From: Jannaschia donghaensis
GTDB lineage: Bacteria; Pseudomonadota; Alphaproteobacteria; Rhodobacterales; Rhodobacteraceae
Assembly (NCBI RefSeq): GCF_001403795.1
Contig: NZ_CXSU01000005.1
Location: forward strand, 123,019-187,018
Reading direction: 5' to 3'
DNA: 64,000 nucleotides
In this document: positions 15,334-23,742 of the stretch, piece by piece
How positions within the stretch are numbered: position 1 is the stretch's first letter
How the letters are laid out: every line of letters begins with the position of its first letter
Notes under the pieces: model-generated
Told to the model about the DNA's origin: nothing
Seen by the model: the letters and a program-made list of their open reading frames with translations, nothing else
Database searches by the model: none
Program-made: the position numbers and the translations under genes

Positions 15334-15840
15334 TCAGGCGTGACCGTAAGCCCCGGCCATGGCGATCTGGATCGCGTCGGTCGGCGCACGCCCGCCCCAG
15401 CACACCAGTTGGAACGCGGGATAGTAGCGCTCTCCGGTCAAAATGGCTTCGGCCACGATGGCGTTGATCTGCTCGACTTGGGCGCAGGCCCCGCCGGCCA
15501 GCACCAGACCATAGCGCCAGACCATCATCTTCTGCGCGGTCCAATAGGAGAAGGACCCGGCCCAGCTTTCGTCGTTGGCAAGGTTCAGAACCTCGTAGAG
15601 CTTGGGCAGGCTGTCCTCGGGCGGCTCCATCTCGAAGCAGCAGACAAGGCGCAGCGTCTCGTCCACCTCGGACCAGGCAAGGGTGACGGAATAGCTGCGC
15701 CACTGGCCTTCGACCACCATGGAGATTTGATCCTCTCCGGTACGGTCGAAGTCCCAGTCGTGGGTCTCGGCGACGGTTTCCACCAAATCGATGGGGTGCA
15801 GATCGCCGGTGTCCGAGAATTGATCGCGCTGGTGCAGCAT
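15334..15840 (-). CDS. YbjN domain-containing protein
   Basis: 168 residues with a single YbjN-type domain: DLVETVAETHDWDFDRTGED near the start, a central VTLAWSEVDETLRLVCCFEM and KLYEVLNLANDESWAGSFSY. This fold resembles secretion chaperones; the E. coli protein influences motility and stress responses, but no biochemical activity is settled. I chose the ATG at 15840 because GGAAGG lies six bases upstream; a second ATG at 15864 has no such site. It is upstream of proC on the same strand, an association often seen in this bacterial group. Confidence 0.8.
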   Translation of the reverse strand: MLHQRDQFSDTGDLHPIDLVETVAETHDWDFDRTGEDQISMVVEGQWRSYSVTLAWSEVDETLRLVCCFEMEPPEDSLPKLYEVLNLANDESWAGSFSYWTAQKMMVWRYGLVLAGGACAQVEQINAIVAEAILTGERYYPAFQLVCWGGRAPTDAIQIAMAGAYGHA

Positions 15841-16077
15841 GTTCGGCCTTCCGATGTCGCCCATAGGGCTTGTGCGTTGCGCGATCCCTATGTTTTGGGC
15901 CGCGCTCGCCTACAATATATGGTGAAGGGCGGCGGAGTCCCTGTAAAGGGGCGGTTTTCCCTTCTCCACAGATTTCACGCGGGAAACGCGCTCCTCCACA
16001 GGCATGTGAATTCTTTGTCTTCCGGCGTCACGGCCATGTGAAACCTCGGCTATGACAACTGCGCTAGATGGTTGGAC

Positions 16078-16731
16078 ATGAAATTCATGATCCCGGCCTG
16101 CGCCTCCGCCTTCGCCCTGTCCTTCCTCCTTGCCACGCCCGGCCAGACCCAGCCTCTGTCGTTCGACGGCAGTTGGAAGGAGCAGGGATTCCTGCGCTTC
16201 ACTTCCAACGACTACGGCCAGAACGGCGCGTCGTTGCAGGTGGTGTCGGACGGCACCGTGTCCTTGCTCTGGAAGGCGGTGCCAGACGCCCTTCGCGGCA
16301 CCCGGTCCGCCACCTGGACCTGGGCGGTTGCCGAGGGTGTTCCGGCGACGGACCTGCGGCGCAAGGGCGGGGATGATCGCAATCTGGCCGTTTATTTCGC
16401 CTTCACCGATGCGGCGACGGCGGCCACCGCGAATCCGAACCGCGCGACGGCCCTGCTGCGCGACCCGAACACCCGGGTTCTGGTCTATGTCTGGGGAGAC
16501 GACGACGGGCGCGGCACGATACAGGACAGCCCATATCTGCCAGGGTTGAAAACCGTGGTTCTGCGCCAGGCGGGCACGGGCCAGTTTGCCGAAAACGTGA
16601 ATCTGGCGGCGGACTATGCACGCGCATTCGGCGGCGCGCCCGAGGTCCTGATGGGCGTCGGCATTTCGGCGGACAGCGACGACACCGACACCAAGATCCG
16701 CGCGTCGATCACGGCCCCCGACTTGCGCTGA
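16078..16731 (+). CDS. Exported DUF3047 family protein
   Basis: 217 residues beginning with a signal peptide (hydrophobic ACASAFALSFLLATPGQTQ, cleavage near TQ/PLS). The mature part fits the DUF3047 pattern: a beta-rich domain with WKAVPDALRGTRSATWTWAV, then DDRNLAVYFAFTD, RVLVYVWGDDDGRG and LGVG-type strands near the C-terminus. No activity is known for the family. I preferred the ATG at 16078 over a TTG six bases upstream. It stands alone between divergent and same-strand neighbours; the 237 bases upstream hold its promoter and that of the YbjN gene but no gene. Confidence 0.75.
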   Translation: MKFMIPACASAFALSFLLATPGQTQPLSFDGSWKEQGFLRFTSNDYGQNGASLQVVSDGTVSLLWKAVPDALRGTRSATWTWAVAEGVPATDLRRKGGDDRNLAVYFAFTDAATAATANPNRATALLRDPNTRVLVYVWGDDDGRGTIQDSPYLPGLKTVVLRQAGTGQFAENVNLAADYARAFGGAPEVLMGVGISADSDDTDTKIRASITAPDLR

Positions 16732-16773
16732 CGCGGCGGCCCGCTACCGTCGCGCCAACGAATGGAGGGTGCG

Positions 16774-17532
16774 ATGGACTTGAATGGATGCGTGGCGGCA
16801 ATCACTGGCGGGGCCGGCGGGCTGGGGGCGGCGACGGCGCGGCACATCGCGGCGGCGGGCGGCCAGGTCGCGATCCTTGATCTGAATGAGGCGGGGGCCG
16901 ACCTGGCCGATGAGTTGAACGGCACGTTTCACAGACTGGACGTGACGGATGCGGCGGCCTGCGCTGCGACGCTGGGCGATGTTGCGGGGGACGGGCGGCT
17001 TGACCTGATGGTGAACTGCGCGGGCATCGCGCCTGCTGCCAAGACGGTGGGCCGCGACGGGGCCCATGACCCCGCGCTTTTCGCAAAGGTCATCCAGATC
17101 AATCTGATCGGGACCTTCAATTGTGCCTCCGCGGCCGCTGCCATCATGGCGGGTCAGGACGGCCGCGGCCCAGACGGGGAGCGGGGGGTCATCGTGAACA
17201 CCGCCTCCGTCGCGGCGTATGAGGGACAGATCGGGCAAATCGCCTATGCCGCGTCCAAGGGGGCGGTCGCGGCGATGACCTTGCCAATGGCGCGGGACCT
17301 TGCGCGCAGCGGCATCCGCGTCGTTGCCGTCGCCCCCGGCCTGTTTCTGACCCCGATGCTGGAAGGTTTGCCGCAGGAGGTTCAGGACAGCCTGGGCGCA
17401 CAAGTGCCCTATCCCTCGCGGCTGGGTCATCCGGCGGAATTTGCGTCGCTGGTCGGGCACATCGCGGCCAATCCCATGCTGAACGGGGAGGTCATCCGAC
17501 TGGACGGAGCGATCCGCATGACGCCGAAATGA
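16774..17532 (+). CDS. Short-chain dehydrogenase, HSD10 / 3-hydroxyacyl-CoA dehydrogenase type II-like
   Basis: 252 residues of the classical SDR family. The cofactor motif is TGGAGGLGAATARH, and the catalytic Ser/Tyr/Lys lie in NTASVAAYEGQIGQIAYAAS plus the following K. The segment VIVNTASVAAYEGQ, the APGLFLTPMLEGLP loop and the end GEVIRLDGAIRM are strikingly like human HSD17B10, which oxidises 2-methyl-3-hydroxybutyryl-CoA in isoleucine breakdown. A similar role in branched-chain acyl-CoA oxidation is likely. The ATG at 16774 follows GGAGG by six bases and is preferred over one at 16762. The stop overlaps the next gene start (ATGA). Confidence 0.88.
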   Translation: MDLNGCVAAITGGAGGLGAATARHIAAAGGQVAILDLNEAGADLADELNGTFHRLDVTDAAACAATLGDVAGDGRLDLMVNCAGIAPAAKTVGRDGAHDPALFAKVIQINLIGTFNCASAAAAIMAGQDGRGPDGERGVIVNTASVAAYEGQIGQIAYAASKGAVAAMTLPMARDLARSGIRVVAVAPGLFLTPMLEGLPQEVQDSLGAQVPYPSRLGHPAEFASLVGHIAANPMLNGEVIRLDGAIRMTPK

Positions 17533-18185
17533 CCGATCTTGCGGATTGGAGACCGTTGATTTGGACACCGCCCGCGTCGATGGCGGGGCGATACGCGCGG
17601 CTGGACCGGTTGAGCGTCGACGCGCATGCGCAGGCGTTGCATGCCGCCAATCCACCTGAAGCGTCGCATTGGGCCTATATGCCTTACGGCCCGTTTCCGG
17701 ACCCACAGGTGTATCGCCTGTGGGCCGAAGGCGCGGCGGCCAGTGACGATCCAGTCTTCTACGCGATCAAGGGACCGTCGGGATGGGCCGGTGTCGCGTC
17801 GATGATGCGGATCGACCGCGCCAACGGCGTGATCGAGATCGGCAACATCGCCCTGTCGCCGGGATTGCAGCGCACGCCGGCGGCCACCGAGGCGATCCAC
17901 CTGATGATCGACTGCGCCTTCGCGGCAGGATTTCGCCGTGTGGAATGGAAATGCAACGCCGAGAACGCACCCAGTCGGCGGGCAGCCGGGCGCTATGGCT
18001 TCACCTTCGAAGGGGTGTTCCGCCAGCACATGGTGGCGAAGGGCGTAAATCGCGACACGGCTTGGTTCGCGATCCTTGATGGCGACTGGCCCCGCCTGCG
18101 CGCGGCGCATCTGGCATGGCTGGCCCCGTCGAATTTCGATGCGCAGGGGGGTCAGCGGCAATCGCTGGCGACGCTGACGGGCTAG
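17529..18185 (+). CDS. GNAT family N-acetyltransferase
   Basis: 218 residues with a RimJ/RimL-type acetyltransferase domain: a substrate loop around SHWAYMPYGPFPD, IEIGNIALSPGLQRTPAATE as the acetyl-CoA-binding strand and helix, and FRRVEWKCNAENAPSRRAAG with GFTFEGVFRQHMV at the end. This set is typical of GNATs acting on proteins or small amines; the substrate is not evident. It is coupled to the SDR gene by a four-base ATGA overlap, and its stop shares CTAG with the converging response-regulator gene. Confidence 0.85.
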   Translation: MTDLADWRPLIWTPPASMAGRYARLDRLSVDAHAQALHAANPPEASHWAYMPYGPFPDPQVYRLWAEGAAASDDPVFYAIKGPSGWAGVASMMRIDRANGVIEIGNIALSPGLQRTPAATEAIHLMIDCAFAAGFRRVEWKCNAENAPSRRAAGRYGFTFEGVFRQHMVAKGVNRDTAWFAILDGDWPRLRAAHLAWLAPSNFDAQGGQRQSLATLTG

Positions 18186-18880
18186 ACGACCCGGCGTTCC
18201 TGCCGATGCTGCGAAATGAGAGCCTGCAATTGCGGGCGCAGATCGTCCACCGTGCGACCGGCAAGGCCCTGCGTCTGATCCAGAAGTTCGGCATCGTTGC
18301 CGGTCCGGGCAAGGCCGGTCAGAAAGTCGGCCACGAAGCTGGGCGCGACACGATTTTCGGTCAGCAGGCGTTCGGCATAGGCCAGGTCTTCGCTCAGGGC
18401 GAGGCGGTCCGGCTCTACCGTCTCGGACCCGACGACGCGCAAGCCCTTGGGCCAAAATTCGGGGGGGAGATGGCGCAGGATGGCTTGCTGGAAGGACGCC
18501 ATGCTTTCGATCGGTTTGGCGAGGAAGCCGTCGGCCCCCGCATTGAGCGTTTCCCGCTCTACCTCTGTCGCGTCGCGGCCCGACGTGCCGATCAAGACGG
18601 TCGGGCGCTGCGCCGCGCGGTTCAGTCGGGCAATGAGGTCGAGCCCGCATCCATCGGGCAGGCCGAGGTCGATGATGGCGACTTCCGCCCGGTAGGTGTT
18701 CAAATGGCGTTCGGCGGAGGCGATGCAATCGGCCCGCCGAATACGTGCGCCCGATCGCAGCGCCAGCATGCGTACCGCTTCGGAGGCATAGCGGCTATCT
18801 TCGACCAGAAGGACGGTCTGACCCAACAAGGGGCGCTGCGGTGTCGGCACGGGGCGGATCATGAAGTCCGAATCGGACAT
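18182..18880 (-). CDS. Orphan response regulator with receiver domain
   Basis: 232 residues. Residues 20-135 form a CheY-type receiver: acidic pair in VLLVEDSRYA (E27, D28), phospho-acceptor D71 in VAIIDLGLPDG, and conserved K122 in FLAKPIES. The remaining 100 residues are helical and match no output domain I recognise; there is no helix-turn-helix or enzymatic motif, so it may signal by protein contacts. No histidine kinase gene is adjacent. It converges on the acetyltransferase gene with stop codons overlapping in CTAG. Confidence 0.85.
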   Translation of the reverse strand: MSDSDFMIRPVPTPQRPLLGQTVLLVEDSRYASEAVRMLALRSGARIRRADCIASAERHLNTYRAEVAIIDLGLPDGCGLDLIARLNRAAQRPTVLIGTSGRDATEVERETLNAGADGFLAKPIESMASFQQAILRHLPPEFWPKGLRVVGSETVEPDRLALSEDLAYAERLLTENRVAPSFVADFLTGLARTGNDAELLDQTQGLAGRTVDDLRPQLQALISQHRQERRVV

Positions 18881-19019
18881 AAGGTCTCTCCAGCAGGTTC
18901 AACATCAGCATTCGCCTAACAACCTTAACGAAAGTTGAACGCCGCGCGACAAATCGCGCCGCCGGCTTGCGACCCCCCCTGCCGGTCGCCTATGTCGCAG
19001 GCAGAAACGGGGGTCTGAC

Positions 19020-19424
19020 ATGATCGGCAATCTCAATCACGTGGCCATCGCCGTACCCGACCTTGAGGCGGCCGCCGCGCAGTACCGCGATACGCTGGGT
19101 GCGAAGGTGAATCCGCCGCAGGCGGAGCCGGACCACGGCGTCACCGTGGTGTTCATCGAGCTTCCCAACACGAAGATCGAACTGCTTCATCCACTTGGAA
19201 ATGACAGCCCGATCCAAGGGTTCCTGGACAAGAACCCTTCGGGCGGCATTCATCACATCTGCTACGAAGTCGAAGACATCTTGGCGGCGCGCGACACGTT
19301 GATTGCGTCCGGGGCGCGGGTCCTTGGCACCGGCGAGCCGAAGATCGGCGCGCATGGAAAGCCGGTGCTGTTCCTGCATCCCAAAGATTTTACCGGCACC
19401 CTGGTCGAACTGGAGCAGGTCTGA
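19020..19424 (+). CDS. mce: Methylmalonyl-CoA epimerase
   Basis: 134 residues, a single vicinal-oxygen-chelate protein of the usual epimerase size. Metal ligands are visible as His7 in LNHVAIAVPD, the His of GGIHHICYEVED and the Glu of GTLVELEQV; the segment NTKIELLHPLG is typical. It interconverts (R)- and (S)-methylmalonyl-CoA in propionate and ethylmalonyl-CoA metabolism. It is followed with one-base overlap (TGATG) by a DUF1467 gene, a pairing common in Rhodobacterales. The chaperone gene meaB for the mutase step lies far away at 57.4 kb. Confidence 0.95.
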   Translation: MIGNLNHVAIAVPDLEAAAAQYRDTLGAKVNPPQAEPDHGVTVVFIELPNTKIELLHPLGNDSPIQGFLDKNPSGGIHHICYEVEDILAARDTLIASGARVLGTGEPKIGAHGKPVLFLHPKDFTGTLVELEQV

Positions 19425-19702
19425 TGTCCGTCTTCTCGGCAATCGTCGTCTTCATGATGATCTGGGCCATGGTCTTCATGCTGGGGCTGCAGATTGGCCA
19501 GAACACGCAGGGCGATCAGGGTAAGGTTTCGATGGGCACCCATGCATCGACACCGGCGGACCCGATCCGCGTCTGGCGGCGCATCGCCTGGGCCACCGGG
19601 ATCACATTGGTTCTCTGGATCCCGCTGATCTGGTTCATAACCAGCGGCAACCTGACGATCGACGATCTCCGCCGGTGGACCGGGCGCGAGGTTCTGGGCT
19701 AG
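19424..19702 (+). CDS. DUF1467 small membrane protein
   Basis: 92 residues with two transmembrane helices: AIVVFMMIWAMVFMLGLQIG at the start and ATGITLVLWIPLIWFITSG near the C-terminus, separated by a polar loop with the DPIRVWRRIAWATG motif. This fits DUF1467, an inner-membrane family of unknown function confined mainly to alphaproteobacteria. It is translationally coupled to mce, and its stop overlaps that of the converging EI24-domain gene by four bases (CTAG). Confidence 0.85.
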   Translation: MSVFSAIVVFMMIWAMVFMLGLQIGQNTQGDQGKVSMGTHASTPADPIRVWRRIAWATGITLVLWIPLIWFITSGNLTIDDLRRWTGREVLG

Positions 19703-20382
19703 CGCGTCAGGCGGTGGAACAGATGCGCGAAGCTGGCCGCGCCGATGACCGGGACCAGCAGGTTCAGGATCGGCACTGAAAGCGGAATGGCCATTAACAC
19801 GCCCATCGCCCAGATCGCGCCGCGGTTGCGCGCGCGGAAGGCCTCGGCATCTGTCCGTGACATCCGACGCAGCGCGACCATCTGCGCATATTCCCGGCCT
19901 AGAAGGAATCCGTTGACCCCCCAGAAGATGAACAGGGCCAGGGGCGCCAGCACCAGATAGGCGATCAACGCCAGCAGGTTGACCCCGATGACCAGCCCGA
20001 GGAACCCCGCGCTTTCACGCAGCATTTCACCCCATCCCTGGGTCCGGGCGGGGGGCAGGCCGGGGTAATGGCGATCCTCGACCGCGTCCACGATCCGGTC
20101 CAGAAAGACCCCGGTGAAGGCCGACGCGACGGGCACCATCAGGAACACCGACGCAATCAGGGTGAAGGGCACGACGGCCCATCCCGCCACGTTGTCGAGC
20201 CATGTGACCTCCCCCAGCCAAGGCAAGGTGACGGACGGTCCGACAAAGGCGGCAGCGCCCCAGACCATCAACGCAGAGAAGGCGATCAGGAGCGACAGCG
20301 ACAGCCCGACGCCAAGCAGCAGCACGCGGCGAAATCGGGGGTCGCCCAACTGCCCGATGGCGCGCAGCGCATCGTCTATCAT
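19699..20382 (-). CDS. EI24 domain-containing (CysZ-like) membrane protein
   Basis: 227 residues with about four to six hydrophobic segments, including VLLLGVGLSLSLLIAFSALM, WAVVPFTLIASVFLMVPVAS and IGVNLLALIAYLVLAPLALF, and an amphipathic middle with DRIVDAVEDRHYPGLPPART. This fits the EI24/CysZ family; CysZ imports sulfate in enteric bacteria, but most alphaproteobacterial members are uncharacterised. The ATG at 20382 overlaps the stop of the nitroreductase gene by four bases, so the two are co-translated. The longer upstream open frame is a shadow of that gene. Confidence 0.8.
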   Translation of the reverse strand: MIDDALRAIGQLGDPRFRRVLLLGVGLSLSLLIAFSALMVWGAAAFVGPSVTLPWLGEVTWLDNVAGWAVVPFTLIASVFLMVPVASAFTGVFLDRIVDAVEDRHYPGLPPARTQGWGEMLRESAGFLGLVIGVNLLALIAYLVLAPLALFIFWGVNGFLLGREYAQMVALRRMSRTDAEAFRARNRGAIWAMGVLMAIPLSVPILNLLVPVIGAASFAHLFHRLTR

Positions 20383-20972
20383 GCTGAGATCCAGCTTGTG
20401 CGGGCGGCGACATCCGGACGGGGCCGGTCGGGTGGCACCGACGTCTCGGTGCCCAGAACGACGAAGCCCGCGACCCATTCGGTTGGCGCAAGCGACAGCC
20501 CGTCGTTCAGCCAGTCGCGGTCGTAGGCCATCCAGCCCGACAGCCAGTTCGCCCCCCAACCCGCCGCCAGGGCAGCCGTCACAAGGTTCAGGCAGACGCA
20601 TCCGGCGGACAGCGTCTGCTCCACCTCCGGGATCTTGTCGGACGCGACAGGGCAGGCGACGACTGCGACCATCAGCGGCGCGTCCGCGAACATCGCGGCG
20701 TTCTTTGGCAGTTTGTCGGCGTCGCGCGCCTGAGCGGCACCCAGCCGCCGGGTGACATCGGCCAGCCGGTTCAGCGCGGCACCCTCCAACACGATCAGAC
20801 GCCAGGGTTCCAGCTTGCCGTGGTCGGGCACGCGCAGCGCCGCGGTCAGCAACGGCTCCAGCGCGGCACGGTCGGGGGCTGGCGCACGCAGGGTCTTGGC
20901 GGGGCGTGACCGGCGCGCGCGCAGGAAATCGACGACATCGGGGCGCGGCGTCAGGGGGGCGATATCGGGCAT
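20379..20972 (-). CDS. Nitroreductase family protein
   Basis: 197 residues of the FMN-dependent nitroreductase fold, close in size and pattern to E. coli YdjA. FMN-binding segments are RRSRPAKTLRAP near the N-terminus, RVPDHGKLEPWRLIVLEGAA, and the C-terminal GLVVLG-like AGFVVLGTETSVP with AAGWGANWLSGW before it. These enzymes reduce nitro compounds or quinones with NAD(P)H. The ATG at 20972 is preceded by AGGATAAAA; the frame upstream of it lacks similarity. First gene of a two-gene unit with the EI24 protein. Confidence 0.87.
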   Translation of the reverse strand: MPDIAPLTPRPDVVDFLRARRSRPAKTLRAPAPDRAALEPLLTAALRVPDHGKLEPWRLIVLEGAALNRLADVTRRLGAAQARDADKLPKNAAMFADAPLMVAVVACPVASDKIPEVEQTLSAGCVCLNLVTAALAAGWGANWLSGWMAYDRDWLNDGLSLAPTEWVAGFVVLGTETSVPPDRPRPDVAARTSWISA

Positions 20973-21060
20973 TTTTATCCTTTTCCGGGCTGATCCCCAT
21001 GTCGCGCGCGTGCGCCGGGGTTTCAAGACCGGGGCAGGTGCGCGAGGGCCCAGAAGGTTC

Positions 21061-21116
21061 GGCGGAAAACCGCCAGTCCCTTACGTAACGTCAATCGAAT
21101 CCCGCGAAACGCGGGA
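21061..21116. promoter_or_regulatory. Three palindromes upstream of the SMP-30 lactonase gene
   Basis: GGCGG-AAAA-CCGCC (21061-21074), TTACGTAA (21081-21088) and TCCCGCG-AAA-CGCGGGA (21100-21116) follow one another in the 192-base divergent region between the nitroreductase and lactonase genes. They may be operators or leader hairpins; which proteins use them is unknown. Confidence 0.35.
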
Positions 21117-21164
21117 ACCGACGGAAGCTGAGGAGCGGTCCTTGCCGCACTTGGGAGGAAGACA

Positions 21165-22367
21165 ATGACGAAGATGATACAGAGCCTGTCGCGCCGGCAG
21201 GCGCTTGGCGCATTGGGCGGCGGTGCCGTCGCATTGACGACGGTCGCGGCGCGCGCGCAATCGACTGCGGTGGAGCCGCTGACCACCATCACGACGCCAC
21301 GCCGGACCTTCGGGCCGGACGCCCAGCCGAACGTTTATTTCTGGGATCCGGACTTGGTGTCGGTCGACGATAAACTCTGGGGCGTGATGCAGCCCAATGC
21401 GTCGATCGAACGACTTTGGACGGGTGCGCGCTGGGCCGAGGGACCTGCCTGGAACAGCGTGGGCAAATACCTGATCTGGTCGGACATTCCAGAGAACCGG
21501 CAGATGCGATGGCTGGACGACGATAACCACGTCAGCGAATTCCGGATGCCGTCGAACTATTCCAACGGCAACAGTTTCGATCGGCAGGGCCGACAATTGT
21601 CGGCGGAACATCTGACGCGGCGGGTCGTGCGCTATGAACACGATGGGTCGATCACCGTTCTGGCCGATATGTTCGAGGGCAAGCGCTTCAATTCGCCCAA
21701 CGACGTGATTGAACACACCGACGGCAGCATCTGGTTCACCGATCCGCCGTACGGCGGTCAACTCTACGAAGGGGCACCTGACGCGGCGGGCGGGCCGTCG
21801 AACGCCGCGGGATTGCTGAACCCCCGGTTGGGTCAGCCGCCCGAGATCGGGGACTATATCCGCGAGATGGAGACCGCCACATACCGCATCGGGACCGACG
21901 GAGCGATCACCCGGGTCGCCACGGAGGAGGATGCGGCAGACCCGAACGGTCTGTGCTTTTCGCCCGATCACCGGGTCCTCTACATCGCATCGACGGGCAA
22001 GGGGCCGGGCGACACGGGGCCGGGCGGCAACGGCGAGGTCATCGCGATGGACGTGGGCGACGATGGCACGCTGTCGAACCGCCGCGTGTTTTCCGACTGC
22101 ATGGTCGACGGCGTGAAATGCGGGCCCGACGGGTTGCGCACGGACGTGGCGGGAAACCTTTGGGCGTCGTCGAATGCGGGTCGCAACGTCGGGTATTCGG
22201 GCGTGACCGTCTGGGCACCGGACGGCACGTTGATGGGCCGCATCCGCCTGCCGGAGATTTGCGGCAACATCTGCTTTGGCGGACCCAAGCGGAACCGTCT
22301 GTTCATGGCCGCGTCGCAGTCGATCTATTCCGTCTATACCGGCACGCAGGGGTCGGGCCCGGCCTGA
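21165..22367 (+). CDS. Tat-exported SMP-30/gluconolactonase family protein
   Basis: 400 residues. The N-terminus is a twin-arginine signal: SRRQALGALGGGAVALTTVA then AARAQ. The body is a six-bladed propeller of the SMP-30/Gnl/LRE lactonase type: GARWAEGPAWNSVGKYLIWS holds the first metal-binding Glu, FNSPNDVIEHTDGSIWFTD holds the Asn, and DPNGLCFSPDHRVLYIAS plus GPDGLRTDVAGNLW supply further ligands. Such enzymes hydrolyse sugar or other lactones, here in the periplasm. GGGAGGAAGACA precedes the ATG. It is transcribed alone, with three palindromes upstream. Substrate unknown. Confidence 0.9.
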   Translation: MTKMIQSLSRRQALGALGGGAVALTTVAARAQSTAVEPLTTITTPRRTFGPDAQPNVYFWDPDLVSVDDKLWGVMQPNASIERLWTGARWAEGPAWNSVGKYLIWSDIPENRQMRWLDDDNHVSEFRMPSNYSNGNSFDRQGRQLSAEHLTRRVVRYEHDGSITVLADMFEGKRFNSPNDVIEHTDGSIWFTDPPYGGQLYEGAPDAAGGPSNAAGLLNPRLGQPPEIGDYIREMETATYRIGTDGAITRVATEEDAADPNGLCFSPDHRVLYIASTGKGPGDTGPGGNGEVIAMDVGDDGTLSNRRVFSDCMVDGVKCGPDGLRTDVAGNLWASSNAGRNVGYSGVTVWAPDGTLMGRIRLPEICGNICFGGPKRNRLFMAASQSIYSVYTGTQGSGPA

Positions 22368-22369
22368 CG

Positions 22370-23218
22370 TCAGGCGCCAATCGCATGCCTGAGTGCATGA
22401 TGTTCGGCGGGGGCTTCGTCCCCGCCGGAAACGAAGGCGGCCGTGATCGGCGCGCCCGGCAGATCGGGGAACGCATAGGCGGCGCAGGCGGAAAATGGAC
22501 CGCCCCCGGAATGGCCCAGCGCGCGGCCGGCGGATCCGACAGTGCCGATCATCAGCCCAAGGCCGTATCCCGTGCTTGTCCAAACGCGCGCCGGGTCGTG
22601 GAAGGGCAGGGATTTTGCGGCTTGCATCGGTGCCAGACCCGGATCCGTCAAAATGAGTTGCAACAGGCGCACCGCATCGCCGGGCGTGCCAATCACGCAA
22701 CCGTGGGCAACCCAGCCGGGATGATAGTCGTCGGATCGGAAAGGCAGGTCGGCGAAATCCTCGGGCAGTGTAGCGAGGCGGACGGAATCGAGGCCGAACG
22801 GCACGGTCAGATCCGTCAGCAGGTCCGCGAACGTCCGTCCCGTCGCCGACTCCAGCGCCTGGCGTGCAAGCAGATAGCCGATGTTGGAATAGGAAAATCG
22901 CGTCTGCGGCGGCGCATCGGGGAAATCGGGCGGGACAGCGGCCAAGAAATCATTCGTCGACCAGACAGGTTTCCCGGCCGCCACCGCCGCGCGGTATGCG
23001 GGAAGAGGGCCGTAGTCGCCCAGACCCGCCCGATGCTCTAAAAGATCGCGCAGCGTCCAAGGGCGGCCTGCGCACGGCACGTCTAGATCCAGATCGCCCC
23101 GGACGTGGGCCTTGACGCACAGCGCGGCGAGCATGGTTTTCGATATGCTCCACCATGGCAGCGGCGGGGCGTCGTCAACGATCAAGCCATCGTCGGTGAG
23201 GTGGGCCGTAAAGATCAT
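22370..23218 (-). CDS. Serine beta-lactamase-like (class C / esterase EstB type) hydrolase
   Basis: 282 residues of the penicillin-binding-protein-like family. The active-site set is visible: SISK (S24, K27), YSN in TRFSYSNIGYL and HSGGG in ALGHSGGGPFSA. There is no signal peptide, so the enzyme is probably cytoplasmic, which argues against a role in beta-lactam resistance; esterase or peptidase activity is more likely. It converges on the SMP-30 gene with only two bases between the stops. Confidence 0.85.
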   Translation of the reverse strand: MIFTAHLTDDGLIVDDAPPLPWWSISKTMLAALCVKAHVRGDLDLDVPCAGRPWTLRDLLEHRAGLGDYGPLPAYRAAVAAGKPVWSTNDFLAAVPPDFPDAPPQTRFSYSNIGYLLARQALESATGRTFADLLTDLTVPFGLDSVRLATLPEDFADLPFRSDDYHPGWVAHGCVIGTPGDAVRLLQLILTDPGLAPMQAAKSLPFHDPARVWTSTGYGLGLMIGTVGSAGRALGHSGGGPFSACAAYAFPDLPGAPITAAFVSGGDEAPAEHHALRHAIGA

Positions 23219-23307
23219 GGGTCAGTCTGGGCCCTGGATCACGTCGTCGGCAAGGGCTTCTGCGCGGGACCGGAGCGTTGCAGGATTGCGCGGACAAAGA
23301 GGCTTTG

Positions 23308-23742
23308 ATGCCGATCACTGGCCTACACCATCCTGCTCCATCGATTTCCGATTTTGAAATCGCTGTCACTCGGTACGGAGAGAGACTCGGGTCTATCCTG
23401 ACCGACGAATGGACGGCCGACGACGCTCGCATCGGTGTCGTCACGTGGGGCCCGGCGCGCCTCAGTCTTGTCTGCCGGTCCGGTGCCGCCTTTGGTCCGG
23501 ACGAGGCACAGGGCATCGTGGAGAGTTTCGGCGCGCGGGGTTGGACGTATTTGGCGCTGGCGGCCGACGACATCCATCCCGCGCAGGCCATGTTGGAGGC
23601 GAAGGACGTGACCGTTCCTGCCTATGCGGGCCACGCGCAGCCGGGATCCACCTGCGCCTTCATGACCGACCGTGACGGCAATCGCCTCGAACTGGTGCAG
23701 CCGGACAAGCCGTGCCTCAGGTCTTGGGAACAGCCTTCTTAG
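23308..23742 (+). CDS. VOC (glyoxalase/bleomycin resistance-like) family protein
   Basis: 144 residues with one vicinal-oxygen-chelate domain: ITGLHHPAPSISDFEIAVTR at the start, then WTYLALAADDIHPAQAMLEA, and the closing DRDGNRLELVQP with the conserved Glu. Members bind a metal and act on small oxygenated substrates or sequester drugs; the role here is unknown. The ATG at 23308 has AGAGG upstream and is chosen over an earlier start at 23278. Its 3' end overlaps the end of topA by 26 bases on the opposite strand. Confidence 0.8.
   Translation: MPITGLHHPAPSISDFEIAVTRYGERLGSILTDEWTADDARIGVVTWGPARLSLVCRSGAAFGPDEAQGIVESFGARGWTYLALAADDIHPAQAMLEAKDVTVPAYAGHAQPGSTCAFMTDRDGNRLELVQPDKPCLRSWEQPS

Noticed and set aside
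18182-18880. A two-component pair with the orphan response regulator
   Set aside because: No histidine kinase motif (H-box or ATP-binding N/G boxes) is present in neighbouring genes.
19699-20382. Calling the EI24-domain protein CysZ and linking it to the sulfosugar operon
   Set aside because: EI24-domain proteins are diverse, the gene is 6.5 kb away and coupled to a nitroreductase gene; a sulfate-transport role is not supported.
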